Positions 9,309 to 17,193 of a stretch of 64,000 bases of DNA are shown in pieces. The DNA lies in the IMG/VR virus record IMGVR_UViG_3300030004_000001, positions 93,396-157,395 of that record; one strand, given 5' to 3'. How positions within the stretch are numbered: the first letter of the stretch is position 1; every line of letters begins with the position of its first letter. The notes beneath the pieces were generated by a model. The model saw nothing but the letters and a program-made list of their open reading frames with translations. It had not been told where the DNA came from and did not search any database. The translations under genes and the position numbers were made by a program. Source of the stretch: a virus.

Positions 9309-9545
9309 TAGCTAAAAAAGGCACCGTTTCGCCATATAGGCCGGGTCGGTGGTTCCCTTATTACAACTAATCGTTAGTCCCCTTTGCGAACTTAAACGTT
9401 AGCTTTTCTATGCTCTTATTTCCCCGAAGGTTATAGAGATTGCATAGAAGACTCTATAGAGGTTTAGCTATACTAGCCAGTTTACTCCGTCGCTTTCGCT
9501 GTTGAGGTACTTACGACAAGACCCGGTTAACCTCTAAACCGTTCC
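9309..9545 (-). ncRNA. candidate structured RNA with its own promoter and terminator-like end
   Basis: No ORF on either strand explains this stretch. On the minus strand it starts just after a strong promoter (9552-9581) and ends at a hairpin plus TTTTTT (9314-9319). Visible pairings: CCGGGTC (9520-9526) with GACCCGG (9341-9347), joining the two ends; TAGAGGTT (9529-9536) with AACCTCTA (9457-9464), which crosses the first and so forms a pseudoknot; TTCTATGC (9442-9449) with GCATAGAA (9406-9413); and small GAAA and TTCG tetraloop hairpins. GC is clearly higher than its surroundings. I do not recognise the family; a leader of the downstream gene is the alternative. Confidence 0.65.
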
Positions 9546-9551
9546 ATATAT

Positions 9552-9581
9552 ATTATAACAAAAAAATGTCTAATTTTGCAA
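9552..9581 (-). promoter_or_regulatory. TATGCAA-class promoter for the structured RNA
   Basis: TTGCAA (9576-9581), 18-bp spacer, TATAAT (9552-9557), then ATATATG on the minus strand. It overlaps the 3' end of the upstream small gene. Confidence 0.85.
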
Positions 9582-9731
9582 AGCAATCATGCATCCAGGG
9601 TGTAGTTCTCTCGCCAGACGCATTGCGCTTTGAATTGAAAGATTCAAATCTCTTTGAAGTTCTTCGACTTCTAAATTCAATTGATTGGTTGCAAAAACAA
9701 ACAACTGCCTATCACTTTCCATTAAGGTCAT
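9570..9731 (-). CDS. hypothetical helical protein, 53 aa
   Basis: Read by hand: MTLMESDRQLFVF followed by a helical stretch (EVEELQRDLNLSIQSAM) ending in IALQN. SD GGGAG lies 5 nt before ATG. It has its own promoter upstream (9770-9800). The ORF on the opposite strand here is a shadow. No function inferred. Confidence 0.65.
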   Translation of the reverse strand: MTLMESDRQLFVFATNQLNLEVEELQRDLNLSIQSAMRLARELHPGCMIALQN

Positions 9732-9769
9732 TTCATCTCCCAATAGAAAACATAATTGTTTTCATATAT

Positions 9770-9800
9770 ATTATAACAAAATATAGGACTTATTTGCATA
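9770..9800 (-). promoter_or_regulatory. TATGCAA-class promoter
   Basis: TATGCAA (9794-9800), 18-bp spacer, TATAAT (9770-9775), then ATATATG. The -35 follows the terminator T-tract of the upstream gene with only AGC between (TTTTTTTAGCTATGCAA). Drives the 53-aa gene. Confidence 0.85.
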
Positions 9801-9803
9801 GCT

Positions 9804-9823
9804 AAAAAAAGCCCCGAAGGGCT
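9804..9823 (-). terminator. terminator in a terminator-promoter cassette
   Basis: AGCCCTTCGGGGCT followed by TTTTTTT on the minus strand. It overlaps the stop codon of the gene at 9822-10109. Confidence 0.85.
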
Positions 9824-10109
9824 AACCTTTACGAAACATTCGTGTATTATTTGCAGATACTAATATTTCTTTAGTTCCCCAAGATGTAATAATTTGTTGA
9901 AATCCATTATATTTATAATCATTAAATTTATTTTCAGGACTGTTACGAAGATATTCCATCATAATAGAAAATGTCTTAAATTTAATTGCTTCAAATATAT
10001 CTTCAGTCCAACCACTCTCTGAAAGATAAAGTGGATCAGATTTTCTTTTTACATTAGCGGTGAAAACAAATCCAAGACTTTTTTGACCTAAAAGCATGAT
10101 TTTCTCCAT
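9822..10109 (-). CDS. hypothetical protein, 95 aa
   Basis: 95 aa (MEKIMLLGQKSLGFVF; ending NNTRMFRKG). Mixed alpha/beta, not recognised. Monocistronic unit: promoter at 10143-10173, terminator overlapping its stop. Confidence 0.7.
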   Translation of the reverse strand: MEKIMLLGQKSLGFVFTANVKRKSDPLYLSESGWTEDIFEAIKFKTFSIMMEYLRNSPENKFNDYKYNGFQQIITSWGTKEILVSANNTRMFRKG

Positions 10110-10142
10110 AAGTAGTTTAAAGACATAATTGTCTTCATATAT

Positions 10143-10173
10143 ATTATAACATAATATTAGTTATTTTTGCATA
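10143..10173 (-). promoter_or_regulatory. TATGCAA-class promoter
   Basis: TATGCAA (10167-10173), 18-bp spacer, TATAAT (10143-10148), ATATATG. Directly downstream of the terminator of the ParB-like gene. Confidence 0.85.
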
Positions 10174-10180
10174 GCTAAAT

Positions 10181-10206
10181 AAAAAGCCCTTTCGGGCTTT
10201 TTATTT
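10181..10206 (-). terminator. terminator of the ParB-like gene
   Basis: AAAAAGCCC-gaaa-GGGCTTTTT on the minus strand followed by ATTTAGC. Symmetric A/T flanks make it potentially bidirectional. Confidence 0.85.
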
Positions 10207-10207
10207 T

Positions 10208-11155
10208 TTAAGATGGACTAATCTCTTCTCCAACTTCATTAAATACAGTAAATCTCCTACGTGTATTTTTATAATTGATTGCATAGAGAATAAATTTAAT
10301 AAATTCAGAAAACTGACCAGCATGACAAAATTTAGCTAATTTCATAAAACGAGGAAAACGAATAATCTTCTCTCCATCTTCTGGTTTAATGGTTCTCTGA
10401 TTTTCAAGCCAGATAAGATATCCCGCCGTCATAAATGGAACTGAATACAAAGTTCCAATTTTATATTCTTTTTTTGCCATTTCGGAAATTGGAATCCACC
10501 ACATAAGAAATACCTGAAAATCAAGCATATTTCCCTTATCGCCATTAATAAATTCCTCTAACAATTCTTCCCTACTATAACCACGTAAAGCATTACTAAT
10601 AGATTTGTTCTTTAACATTTTTCGCGCATTAAGATTAGTATTAATTACATTTGTCCAAGAGAGTTTCTTGGTAGCCTGTTCAAAACCAATTTGAAATTTA
10701 TTATTTTTATTAAAATACTCTACCCAATTACTTTGAAATGCATTAGCCTCTAAAACATTAATATTACTTTGTTTGCGCATATTATTAATATTTGTTTCAT
10801 AAAATTTAATAACATTTTCTAACTTATAATCAAAATAACCCCAATCATAAATGGTAGGTCTAATAATAAACTCTATATTTGCTTCAATTGCTTTTTCATA
10901 TTCTGCCGTAGTTCGATGATTTCCGTCAACTACAGTATACGCAGTTTTGGAATATTTTGGATCTTTAGTGGTTGAATTATCAATAAAATGATAAGCTGAA
11001 TTTTCAATTCCTTCCATATTTTGTTTTAATTTATTAATATGTTCTCTAGCAGTTTTATTGTTTAAATTTCGCGTGACATTTAAAAACATTTTATTATAAT
11101 CAGTTTTGGCATTAATTTTAATAGTTTTAATGTATGGTTTAAAATCTTCGGTCAT
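10208..11155 (-). CDS. ParB/sulfiredoxin-like domain protein
   Basis: 315 aa. Residues about 75-95 read YTVVDGNHRTTAEYEKA, the DGxHR signature of the ParB-N/Srx fold, preceded by the usual positioning strand (IKTIKINAKTDYNKM). The remaining 200 residues are helical and not recognised; no ParB HTH is obvious. Possible roles are a nucleotide-dependent DNA-binding factor or a phage host-takeover protein. The DGNHR motif is the only specific evidence. SD AGAGG before ATG. Confidence 0.65.
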   Translation of the reverse strand: MTEDFKPYIKTIKINAKTDYNKMFLNVTRNLNNKTAREHINKLKQNMEGIENSAYHFIDNSTTKDPKYSKTAYTVVDGNHRTTAEYEKAIEANIEFIIRPTIYDWGYFDYKLENVIKFYETNINNMRKQSNINVLEANAFQSNWVEYFNKNNKFQIGFEQATKKLSWTNVINTNLNARKMLKNKSISNALRGYSREELLEEFINGDKGNMLDFQVFLMWWIPISEMAKKEYKIGTLYSVPFMTAGYLIWLENQRTIKPEDGEKIIRFPRFMKLAKFCHAGQFSEFIKFILYAINYKNTRRRFTVFNEVGEEISPS

Positions 11156-11212
11156 TATATTATGCCTCTCTTTTTCATTTTCATGGTATGATGTAGGTTA
11201 GGAGTGTGAAAC

Positions 11213-11425
11213 GTGGGTTCAAAAAAAGAGAAAAAAGAAATAGATTCTCTTCCTATTCGAGAACAATTACCACCTATCGACAAAAATTATGCTAAGCCAT
11301 GTAAAGATTGTAGAAAAAGGGATTCCTGCATCTTACTCCGTCCCATTAAAGAACAATGTTCCAGTTTTGATGAAGGAACCCCTTGGTCTATTCTTTATGA
11401 GAATTCGTTGCCTTCTCTACGGTGA
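11213..11425 (+). CDS. small Cys-rich protein on the opposite strand
   Basis: 70 aa, GTG start with TAGGAG upstream. The centre PCKDCRKRDSC plus a later C gives a compact Cys cluster (possible zinc site). It is the only plus-strand gene in the 2-14.5 kb block and overlaps the end of the minus gene at 11388-11606 by 38 nt (convergent). A real gene is plausible from SD and composition but not certain. Confidence 0.5.
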   Translation: MGSKKEKKEIDSLPIREQLPPIDKNYAKPCKDCRKRDSCILLRPIKEQCSSFDEGTPWSILYENSLPSLR

Positions 11426-11606
11426 AGGCATTTTCTACTATACCAACAAGTTGATCGTGGTCAATCTTATACAATCTATCATTATGAATCAATTCTACAA
11501 TTCTTTTTTCTGAAACAGAAAGTTCAATTGCATCTAAAATACAATTGTATAAATTAGCACCAATTTTTGCATTAATTTTAACTTTATCGATAGTAATTGA
11601 TTCCAT
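11388..11606 (-). CDS. hypothetical protein, 72 aa
   Basis: 72 aa, acidic-to-neutral (MESITIDKVKINAKIG; SVSEKRIVELIHNDRLY). Not recognised. 3' end converges on the plus-strand Cys-rich gene. Confidence 0.65.
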   Translation of the reverse strand: MESITIDKVKINAKIGANLYNCILDAIELSVSEKRIVELIHNDRLYKIDHDQLVGIVENAFTVEKATNSHKE

Positions 11607-11636
11607 TTTTTATTCCCCAGATTCAGTATAGGTATA

Positions 11637-11939
11637 CTAAATAAATTTAACTATATCAGTTTGTGGAATTGCATACCATTGAGACCAATACTTTTTAATT
11701 TCTCGCAAAGATTCATCTGGTTCAAAATAACCAATACCGACAAGAGTGATTTCATTAAACCATATATGATTTTGCAAATCATTCCAATCTGGTTCTTCAA
11801 ATATAAATCTATATTTTGGATTTATTACAATTTTATTATTATTAATTACTACATAACCTTTATCTAATGCTAGATTAATATCTTCACAAATTTTCTTTAC
11901 TTTAAAATAATTAATTTTTATTTGTTTATCTGAAATCAT
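11637..11939 (-). CDS. hypothetical protein, 100 aa
   Basis: Start chosen at MISDKQIKINYF because this ATG overlaps the stop of the upstream gene (ATGA). Trp-rich C-terminal half (EPDWNDLQNHIWFNE; KKYWSQWYAIPQ). Not recognised. Confidence 0.65.
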   Translation of the reverse strand: MISDKQIKINYFKVKKICEDINLALDKGYVVINNNKIVINPKYRFIFEEPDWNDLQNHIWFNEITLVGIGYFEPDESLREIKKYWSQWYAIPQTDIVKFI

Positions 11940-12130
11940 TTCAAACTCCATGTATAACAATCCCATTGTTTTACAGCGAGAGGATTTCTGACTATTCTAC
12001 CTTGATCCATAAGTTCTTGCAAATCTTGAGTAATATGATCTGGCCAATGTTCCGAATCAATAACTTCTCCAATCTCACGACCCGTTAAGGCTTTGTGAGA
12101 TTGGAGAAGTTCTAGAATTAGTGGTAACAT
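11936..12130 (-). CDS. winged-helix-like DNA-binding protein
   Basis: 64 aa from MLPLILELLQSH (SD GGAAG). The layout is helix, then ALTGREIGEVID (turn and helix), then ITQDLQELMDQGRIVR (recognition helix and wing), a small winged helix as in MarR/DprA-type WH modules. Probably a regulator of the local genes; the target is unknown. Confidence 0.6.
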   Translation of the reverse strand: MLPLILELLQSHKALTGREIGEVIDSEHWPDHITQDLQELMDQGRIVRNPLAVKQWDCYTWSLK

Positions 12131-12465
12131 ATTCTTCCGACCAATTCTGGTAAAAGTCCATGTTCTTTCAACCAAACTTCATTACTATGCCTTCTATTTT
12201 TTTGCTTAATAATTGCTGTAGTAGAAATCTTTTTATCAATTACTAATTTCTCTAAAGATTCCAATGGATCATTATAGAACCAAGAAATTTTCCATCCATC
12301 AATAGTGGTGGAATCTTCTTTATATTTTTTAGCTTTTGCAATTTGACTATAAATATATATTGGTTCATAATTATATTTTCGAATAAATATTGCTAAATTA
12401 CAAAGTTTTACTGTAACTCCATTTGCAATTGCGGTAATTTCCCAATGACCAGTTCTCTTTTTCAT
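12118..12465 (-). CDS. hypothetical basic protein, 115 aa
   Basis: 115 aa, Lys-rich (IAKAKKYKEDSTTIDGW; AIIKQKNRRHSNEVWLKEHG). It might bind nucleic acid but no family is recognised. Overlaps the winged-helix gene by 13 nt and abuts the upstream gene. Confidence 0.65.
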   Translation of the reverse strand: MKKRTGHWEITAIANGVTVKLCNLAIFIRKYNYEPIYIYSQIAKAKKYKEDSTTIDGWKISWFYNDPLESLEKLVIDKKISTTAIIKQKNRRHSNEVWLKEHGLLPELVGRICYH

Positions 12466-12731
12466 TAGAATTCAACCTCATGATTTAATACTCGACGCAT
12501 GATTTCAGGATGTTCATTTTTCGAAAAATCAAGAAAACATGTGAAACAGTCAAAATCTTGAGTTACACAATATTGAATTGAAATAATTTCTAATACTGGT
12601 AATTTATTTCCAATTTTAATTTGACCATAAAAAGGAACCTTATCACCAATCATTGGTCTAAATGGAAGTTCTGAAATATAAGGTTTATCAGAATATGCAT
12701 CGATATTTGTATGAAAGAAAACCTTAAACAT
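12465..12731 (-). CDS. hypothetical protein, 88 aa
   Basis: 88 aa, beta-rich with FRPMIGDKVPFYGQIKIG. Similar in layout to small phage proteins of unknown role. Shares one base with the downstream start. Confidence 0.65.
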   Translation of the reverse strand: MFKVFFHTNIDAYSDKPYISELPFRPMIGDKVPFYGQIKIGNKLPVLEIISIQYCVTQDFDCFTCFLDFSKNEHPEIMRRVLNHEVEF

Positions 12732-12971
12732 TTAATCCTCCGGATTAATCGTAAAGTCTACTACGTCATGTTTTCCATATTTGTCAATAAGAAGTGATCT
12801 ACGCCAGAAAAATCTATTACCACCATCTGTTATAAAATCTCCATATACTGGATCATTTTCGTGTGGAGATTCCGAAATAGCAATTTGAATAATTAGTTTT
12901 TGAGGAATTCTAATATGATTATCTAGAAAATCATTTAATTCTTCTTTTGTGTATTCTTCTAACTTTTTCAT
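12732..12971 (-). CDS. hypothetical acidic protein, 79 aa
   Basis: 79 aa (MKKLEEYTKEELNDFL; HDVVDFTINPED). N-terminal helix, then a beta segment. Not recognised. First gene downstream of ssb. Confidence 0.65.
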   Translation of the reverse strand: MKKLEEYTKEELNDFLDNHIRIPQKLIIQIAISESPHENDPVYGDFITDGGNRFFWRRSLLIDKYGKHDVVDFTINPED

Positions 12972-13061
12972 TTTAGATCCATTATATCTCTCTATGAGAA
13001 ATGAAAACAGGCACCTAATTGGTGCCTGTTATTATTTTACATTTACTAGAACCTTATTATA

Positions 13062-13511
13062 TCAGAATGGGATATCTGAATCATCTTCAACGGTATTAGT
13101 TCCAGATCCACCATTATTATCACTATCTGCATAACCAGTCTGTTCGGGATCTGGTTCGTGATGACCCCCACTCTCGCCCTTCTTACCACAGAAATCAAAA
13201 GCATTCAACTTAATATGAGTATACCAAATCTTCTTATTTTCATCTGCGGGATTCTTACCTTCGGTATACTCAATCTTACCTTCGATAATAACTTCAGCAC
13301 CCTTCTTAAAAAACTTTTCAATTGCTTCGCCTTGCTTACCCCAGGCTACAATATTATGCCATTCAGTCTTGGACTTAGCACTTCCATCCTTGTCCTTCCA
13401 ATTTTCAGTAGTGGCTACCGAAAAACGACAAAGAGTTGCACCACCTGGAGTTGCCTTCAATTCAGGATCTTTACCCAGAAATCCATGAAGGATAACCTTA
13501 TTAGTTGACAT
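13062..13511 (-). CDS. ssb: single-stranded DNA-binding protein
   Basis: 149 aa from MSTNKVILHGFLGKDPEL (SD GGAG 6 nt upstream; an in-frame upstream start would lie inside a hairpin and is rejected). Classic bacterial SSB OB-fold: LCRFSVATTENWKD, then TEWHNIVAWGKQGE and KKGAEVIIEGKIEY. A Gly/Asp-rich linker leads to the acidic tip DDSDIPF, the protein-interaction tail of bacterial SSBs. It serves replication and recombination together with the phage DnaE. Confidence 0.97.
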   Translation of the reverse strand: MSTNKVILHGFLGKDPELKATPGGATLCRFSVATTENWKDKDGSAKSKTEWHNIVAWGKQGEAIEKFFKKGAEVIIEGKIEYTEGKNPADENKKIWYTHIKLNAFDFCGKKGESGGHHEPDPEQTGYADSDNNGGSGTNTVEDDSDIPF

Positions 13512-13532
13512 ACTTTCTCCGTTAAGAGTTGA

Positions 13533-13552
13533 TGGCCATGTCTCAATGGCCA
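13533..13552 (-). promoter_or_regulatory. hairpin in the ssb leader
   Basis: Perfect 7-bp inverted repeat TGGCCAT-tgagac-ATGGCCA, 22-41 nt before the ssb start codon. No T-tract follows, so not a terminator. A translational operator (SSB autoregulation) or protein site is possible but inferred. Confidence 0.5.
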
Positions 13553-13596
13553 ATTGTTATGTTATTTTATAATAATATCAAACTTTATTAGTTTGA

Positions 13597-13740
13597 TTAT
13601 TGAGCGAGAACTAATTCGCGCACGTATGTAGATACGTCCTTATTAGCCTCTGATGCAATCTTTTCAAATTGCTCTTTTTCTTCACTTGTCACTCTGATTG
13701 TGACAAATTTTCTTCTGTGTAATTTACATAACTCTGACAT
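13597..13740 (-). CDS. ribbon-helix-helix (Arc/CopG-type) regulator
   Basis: 47 aa: beta strand KFVTIRVTSEEKEQFEKIA, then ANKDVSTYVRELVLAQ. This is the full RHH fold (strand, helix, turn, helix), the size of Arc/CopG. SD GAGGA and a consensus-like promoter. It sits directly upstream of ssb and may control ssb and itself. Confidence 0.8.
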   Translation of the reverse strand: MSELCKLHRRKFVTIRVTSEEKEQFEKIASEANKDVSTYVRELVLAQ

Positions 13741-13765
13741 GGTGTATTCCTCGTAATCATACTAT

Positions 13766-13794
13766 ATTGTAGCACGATTCTGAGGACGGTGCAA
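13766..13794 (-). promoter_or_regulatory. promoter of the RHH regulator/ssb unit
   Basis: TTGCAC (13789-13794), 17-bp spacer, TACAAT (13766-13771) on the minus strand, about 25 nt ahead of the start codon. Confidence 0.8.
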
Positions 13795-13796
13795 GT

Positions 13797-13973
13797 TTAA
13801 TTTAACAACACTCTCATTAATGATTCTCTATCAAGTTCTTTTGTAGTGCATTTATAACAATTTTCTCCAGTACCTTGAAAAGTAATATTTTCTCCTAAAA
13901 CATAAATAGATTCAATTAATTTTAAATTTACGAAAACTTCTCCATTAGATTGAACAATTTTAATAAATTCCAT
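13797..13973 (-). CDS. hypothetical protein, 58 aa
   Basis: Start chosen at MEFIKIVQSNGEVF, overlapping the end of the upstream gene by 14 nt. Beta-rich with a CYKC pair near residue 40. Not recognised. Confidence 0.6.
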   Translation of the reverse strand: MEFIKIVQSNGEVFVNLKLIESIYVLGENITFQGTGENCYKCTTKELDRESLMRVLLN

Positions 13974-14220
13974 CTGCAATCCTATTCTTTGCAACTAATT
14001 GCTGAAGAGACTGACCTGCTTTTTTAATTGTTCGATATCGGTCTTTTGGATCTTTATGATTTAGACAGATTGATTTATTATCATTAAGACAACTTGCGAT
14101 AATAGAAATCTTATTTTTAATACTAATTCCTCGCATTGAAAAAACCTTATTGTTTACTTCTTCTGGATTAAGATTCAGTAAACTATAAATTTCCTGTACA
14201 CGATCTTCATTATCGGTCAT
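13960..14220 (-). CDS. hypothetical protein, 86 aa
   Basis: 86 aa, helical and basic in the second half (HKDPKDRYRTIKKAGQSL). Overlaps both neighbours. Not recognised. Confidence 0.65.
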   Translation of the reverse strand: MTDNEDRVQEIYSLLNLNPEEVNNKVFSMRGISIKNKISIIASCLNDNKSICLNHKDPKDRYRTIKKAGQSLQQLVAKNRIADGIY

Positions 14221-14494
14221 TTATGATTTCCATTTCAGTCTCTAATAGAAAAGGATATTTCTCTAATTTATTTAAAAGATCTTCATAAGAACAATCTACT
14301 ATCTTTCTTATAGATCTCCATGTCTGAAAAAGAATCATTGGTTGTTTTAAGAAGAATAATTTAATTTCAAGACCTGATTTTTTATAAAAAGTGAGTCGTA
14401 CTTTATCAGTATCTTCTTCGATGTCAAGTACAATTTTCCAATTTTTTGCCACTCCAAACTCATTTATTTTATTTATAATTTTATCTCTACACAT
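14210..14494 (-). CDS. hypothetical protein, 94 aa
   Basis: 94 aa, beta strands followed by helices (DTDKVRLTFYKKSGLEI; LKQPMILFQTWRSI). Not recognised. Confidence 0.65.
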   Translation of the reverse strand: MCRDKIINKINEFGVAKNWKIVLDIEEDTDKVRLTFYKKSGLEIKLFFLKQPMILFQTWRSIRKIVDCSYEDLLNKLEKYPFLLETEMEIINDR

Positions 14495-14496
14495 TT

Positions 14497-14538
14497 TTAA
14501 TCCTCGTCTGAGTCGCCATTATAATATGGCCAAGACAT
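14497..14538 (-). CDS. possible 13-aa peptide MSWPYYNGDSDED
   Basis: ATG with CAGGAG 6 nt upstream, then 13 codons and a stop 2 nt before the next ATG. The strong SD and operon spacing suggest it is translated; it may be a leader peptide that sets expression of the next gene. Very short, so uncertain. Confidence 0.4.
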   Translation of the reverse strand: MSWPYYNGDSDED

Positions 14539-14540
14539 AT

Positions 14541-14690
14541 TTTACTCCTGTATATATTGTGTTTCAAACACCCTCCCATATGTAAGGATTATATAGTTAT
14601 TAGGATGATAAGTCGCTATTGCTTATCAAGTATTTTTTGATAAACAATAACTACTTACCAAGAGAAATAATATAATATTATCTCCATATA
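14541..14690 (-). promoter_or_regulatory. leader with two mutually exclusive hairpins
   Basis: No gene lies here. In the minus-strand transcript the element TGATAAG can pair with a 5' partner (TTATCA, part of an 11-bp stem ATTGTTTATCA/TGATAAGCAAT) or with a 3' partner (CTTATCA, about 9 nt on). Only one can form at a time. It lies between a strong promoter and the 13-aa peptide. Attenuator or switch is an inference; the same inverted repeats exist on the plus strand. Confidence 0.4.
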
Positions 14691-14691
14691 T

Positions 14692-14722
14692 ATTATAACA
14701 AAAAAGGAAGACTTTTTGCGAC
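14692..14722 (-). promoter_or_regulatory. TATGCAA-class promoter (GTCGCAA variant)
   Basis: GTCGCAA (14716-14722), 18-bp spacer, TATAAT (14692-14697), ATATATG on the minus strand. It is divergent from the plus-strand block that begins at 14755. Confidence 0.8.
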
Positions 14723-14754
14723 ACCTGTGTTATCATTAAGGAAAGGAGATTCTT

Positions 14755-15144
14755 ATGTGGAAGTTAGTCGGAGCTATTTCTATTGTTTTATCAACAAGTT
14801 TATTTATTGAAATGTTAATTCGTAAAGTAGTTACCCTTACTCAATTACGAGATTGTGTAATTTCTTTATTCCAGGGTGTAGTTAGTAGATTTGATCGTTC
14901 TGTAACTGGGAATGATGGATCTTATTCTAGTACAAGATTATTAGATTATCTTTGGGGTATTGGTGGATTTTGCTTAGTATGTCTTTGTACTTTAAGAAAA
15001 ATTAATATTCCCGATGGTGTATATTATTTGATTGGAACAGCAATAGGTGTTGGCGCTACAAAAGGTGTATTTAATAAAATTCAAGAAATTAAAACTGTTG
15101 CTGGTAAAATAATTGGAGATCATAATGATTCAGATAATCAGTAA
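14755..15144 (+). CDS. small membrane protein, putative holin
   Basis: 129 aa with three hydrophobic segments, at residues about 4-22, 62-80 and 85-105 (IPDGVYYLIGTAIGVGA), and a hydrophilic charged tail. SD AAAGGAG. The layout resembles small phage membrane proteins annotated as holins, and it opens a block of membrane and secreted proteins. Holin function is inferred from topology and context only. Confidence 0.55.
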   Translation: MWKLVGAISIVLSTSLFIEMLIRKVVTLTQLRDCVISLFQGVVSRFDRSVTGNDGSYSSTRLLDYLWGIGGFCLVCLCTLRKINIPDGVYYLIGTAIGVGATKGVFNKIQEIKTVAGKIIGDHNDSDNQ

Positions 15145-15856
15145 ATGTAAAAGTTATTTATATACAATTTTAATTACTGCATTAGTAACGAGTGGAGTTT
15201 ATACTTATATATTAAATAGATCAACAAATAAAGATGCTGTAAAAATTGCTACTTTAAGTGGAGAAAATACAAAATTAAATGATTCTCTTAAAGATCAAAC
15301 TGCTAAAAATCAAATTTTGCAAGCTAAAGTTGATCAAGCAACTACTAATGTAAATAATGCTCATCAAGTTACTATTACTGCAGATAACCATCTTAATTCT
15401 ACACCTTCAACAGTTAATATAACTCCAGTTAAAGAAGTACAAGAAGTAAAAGATGCAATAGCTAAAAATTATAATGATTCTACTGTAGGATTTGATGGTA
15501 CAAGATTTAATATTATTCAACCTACAGTAGTTAGTTTAACTAATGATGCTATTCAATGGAAAGTTAATGGTCCTATTTTAACAACAAAATTAGCTGCTAC
15601 CGAAGAAAGTTTAGATGCTACTAGAAAAGAAAATACTGCTAATCAAACTTTAGTTACTACGCAAACTGATTTAAATAATGGTTTAACTAACTCTAATAAA
15701 TTACTTACTGAAACTAATAATAATAAGGATAAACAGATTAACTTATATGAGAAAGACTTGAAAGTTCAATCAATGAATGGTAAGATTAAATTTGTCCTTG
15801 GTATTGGTATTGGTGGTGGTGGTTATTGGATCTATGACCATTACATTAAAAAATAA
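15125..15856 (+). CDS. two-TM coiled-coil protein (spanin-like topology)
   Basis: 243 aa from MIQIISKCKSYL. N-terminal TM (about 12-30), then 180 residues of coiled coil rich in N/T/Q (LSGENTKLNDSLKDQTAK), and a second TM near the C-terminus (FVLGIGIGGGGYWIYDHY). An envelope-spanning coiled coil anchored at both ends resembles a unimolecular spanin or chaperone-type lysis protein, but no family is recognised. Overlaps the putative holin by 20 nt. Confidence 0.6.
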   Translation: MIQIISKCKSYLYTILITALVTSGVYTYILNRSTNKDAVKIATLSGENTKLNDSLKDQTAKNQILQAKVDQATTNVNNAHQVTITADNHLNSTPSTVNITPVKEVQEVKDAIAKNYNDSTVGFDGTRFNIIQPTVVSLTNDAIQWKVNGPILTTKLAATEESLDATRKENTANQTLVTTQTDLNNGLTNSNKLLTETNNNKDKQINLYEKDLKVQSMNGKIKFVLGIGIGGGGYWIYDHYIKK

Positions 15857-15874
15857 TGTTATTTTAAAGAGATA

Positions 15875-16561
15875 ATGATGGATGTGATAGAAATATTAGG
15901 TGAAATAATAAAAAAATGGGGACTTGTAGCTGGATTTCATTTTTTGTTATTTAGTACAATTATATATATATTAATTCATAAGACCATTAATGGTAAAACT
16001 CTTTGGAATAAATTATTTAATAAAACTAAAACAAAATATAATCTATCTAATCACGTAATGTTTGTTAATTTAAGAAAATATATAAACTACGACATTAAAC
16101 ATTTTACATTAGGAGAAAGGTTACGAGAAGCTATTTTCCGTGATTTTCTCCTAATTAAATTTACGATTGTAGAAGATGAATTTAAGAAAGTTATAGAAGA
16201 TAATACTCTTGAGTTAATGTCTAACGAAGTCTATTCTAAAAGAATGTTAGACTGTATTGTTAATATTGTAAAGTTATATGAAATAAAAGCTAAGGAAGCT
16301 GGTATACCTGATATTGCTATAACTAGATTTACCGAATGGTATGATGATAAGGTTCAGGCTATTTATGCTTTTATAATTAATGTTTGTGAAGATACTGATA
16401 TTTACAATGATAATAACATTAAGACTAAAGTAATATTTGATTTTATGAATCATATTAATAACTTTACTATTTTAGGTATTCGTAAAGTTCTTTTAGACTT
16501 TAATGGTGAGTTAAGTAAACTTACTTATAAAGGTATTACTTATAATAGGTATGGAAAATAA
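15875..16561 (+). CDS. membrane-anchored protein, 228 aa
   Basis: One TM near residues 17-36 (LVAGFHFLLFSTIIYILI), then a cytoplasmic-type helical domain of 190 residues. Not recognised. The third gene of the plus-strand membrane block, 18 nt after its neighbour. Confidence 0.6.
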   Translation: MMDVIEILGEIIKKWGLVAGFHFLLFSTIIYILIHKTINGKTLWNKLFNKTKTKYNLSNHVMFVNLRKYINYDIKHFTLGERLREAIFRDFLLIKFTIVEDEFKKVIEDNTLELMSNEVYSKRMLDCIVNIVKLYEIKAKEAGIPDIAITRFTEWYDDKVQAIYAFIINVCEDTDIYNDNNIKTKVIFDFMNHINNFTILGIRKVLLDFNGELSKLTYKGITYNRYGK

Positions 16562-16611
16562 ATCTCATAAATATTATAAAGAAACAAGATTTCTTTGAAT
16601 ATTGTGAAACT

Positions 16612-16707
16612 ATGAATGATTTAATTAAGAATATGCCAAAACATGAGCAAGACAAAATGAATAAGTTAATGAAGAAATTTATTGAGAACTATAATGGGTC
16701 TAATTAA
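16612..16707 (+). CDS. possible 31-aa protein
   Basis: MNDLIKNMPKHEQDKMNKLM and a basic helix; the stop overlaps the next start region by 14 nt. The frame stays open further upstream (back to about 16570) but has no start codon there. SD weak. May be real or the remnant of a longer gene. Confidence 0.35.
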   Translation: MNDLIKNMPKHEQDKMNKLMKKFIENYNGSN

Positions 16708-16846
16708 ACTAGCATTAGAAACATCTCCACTAGTAGAGAGTGACAAAGATCCTCGTCTACTTCCTGATACGGTAAGACAAAAACCTCAATTAAGAACCAA
16801 ACCAAATAAAACAATGATGAACTGGGGAATGAAGAATACTGGTTAA
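16694..16846 (+). CDS. small protein with the MGLIKLA leader
   Basis: 50 aa beginning MGLIKLALETSP, a variant of the MSLIKLA N-terminus found in four further plus-strand genes. The rest is polar and Pro/Lys-rich (RLLPDTVRQKPQLRTKP). No domain seen. The leader is the only recognisable feature. Confidence 0.6.
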   Translation: MGLIKLALETSPLVESDKDPRLLPDTVRQKPQLRTKPNKTMMNWGMKNTG

Positions 16847-16871
16847 CTAATATATTAATTGGAGAAATAAA

Positions 16872-17192
16872 ATGCTTAGTATTATACTTTCTGTATTTCT
16901 ATCTATTTCTCCAACAGCCTCTTCTATTCCTCCTGTGGATATACAGAGTAAACAAATAGTAGAAGATCCTAATTTTCAACCACTAGTTGATCTAATTAAT
17001 TCTCGTATTAAAGATAATAAAGCTTCTATCAAAATACAAGATGGAGATTATAATGGTGAATTTTCTCTAAAGTTTATTCAACTAATAATGAACCTTTCTA
17101 AATATTATAAAGATCAAGGATTTAAAGTAAATATTTATCATGATGATGAACCTGACATTATTATATTTTCTATTAGTAAGATTGTGAGTTAA
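16872..17192 (+). CDS. secreted or periplasmic protein, 106 aa
   Basis: N-terminal signal peptide: hydrophobic core MLSIILSVFLSIS, then PTASS as a likely cleavage site. The mature part is mixed alpha/beta (KASIKIQDGDYNGEFSLKF). No lipobox. SD GGAG. An exported lysis accessory is possible, not shown. Confidence 0.6.
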   Translation: MLSIILSVFLSISPTASSIPPVDIQSKQIVEDPNFQPLVDLINSRIKDNKASIKIQDGDYNGEFSLKFIQLIMNLSKYYKDQGFKVNIYHDDEPDIIIFSISKIVS

Positions 17193-17193
17193 A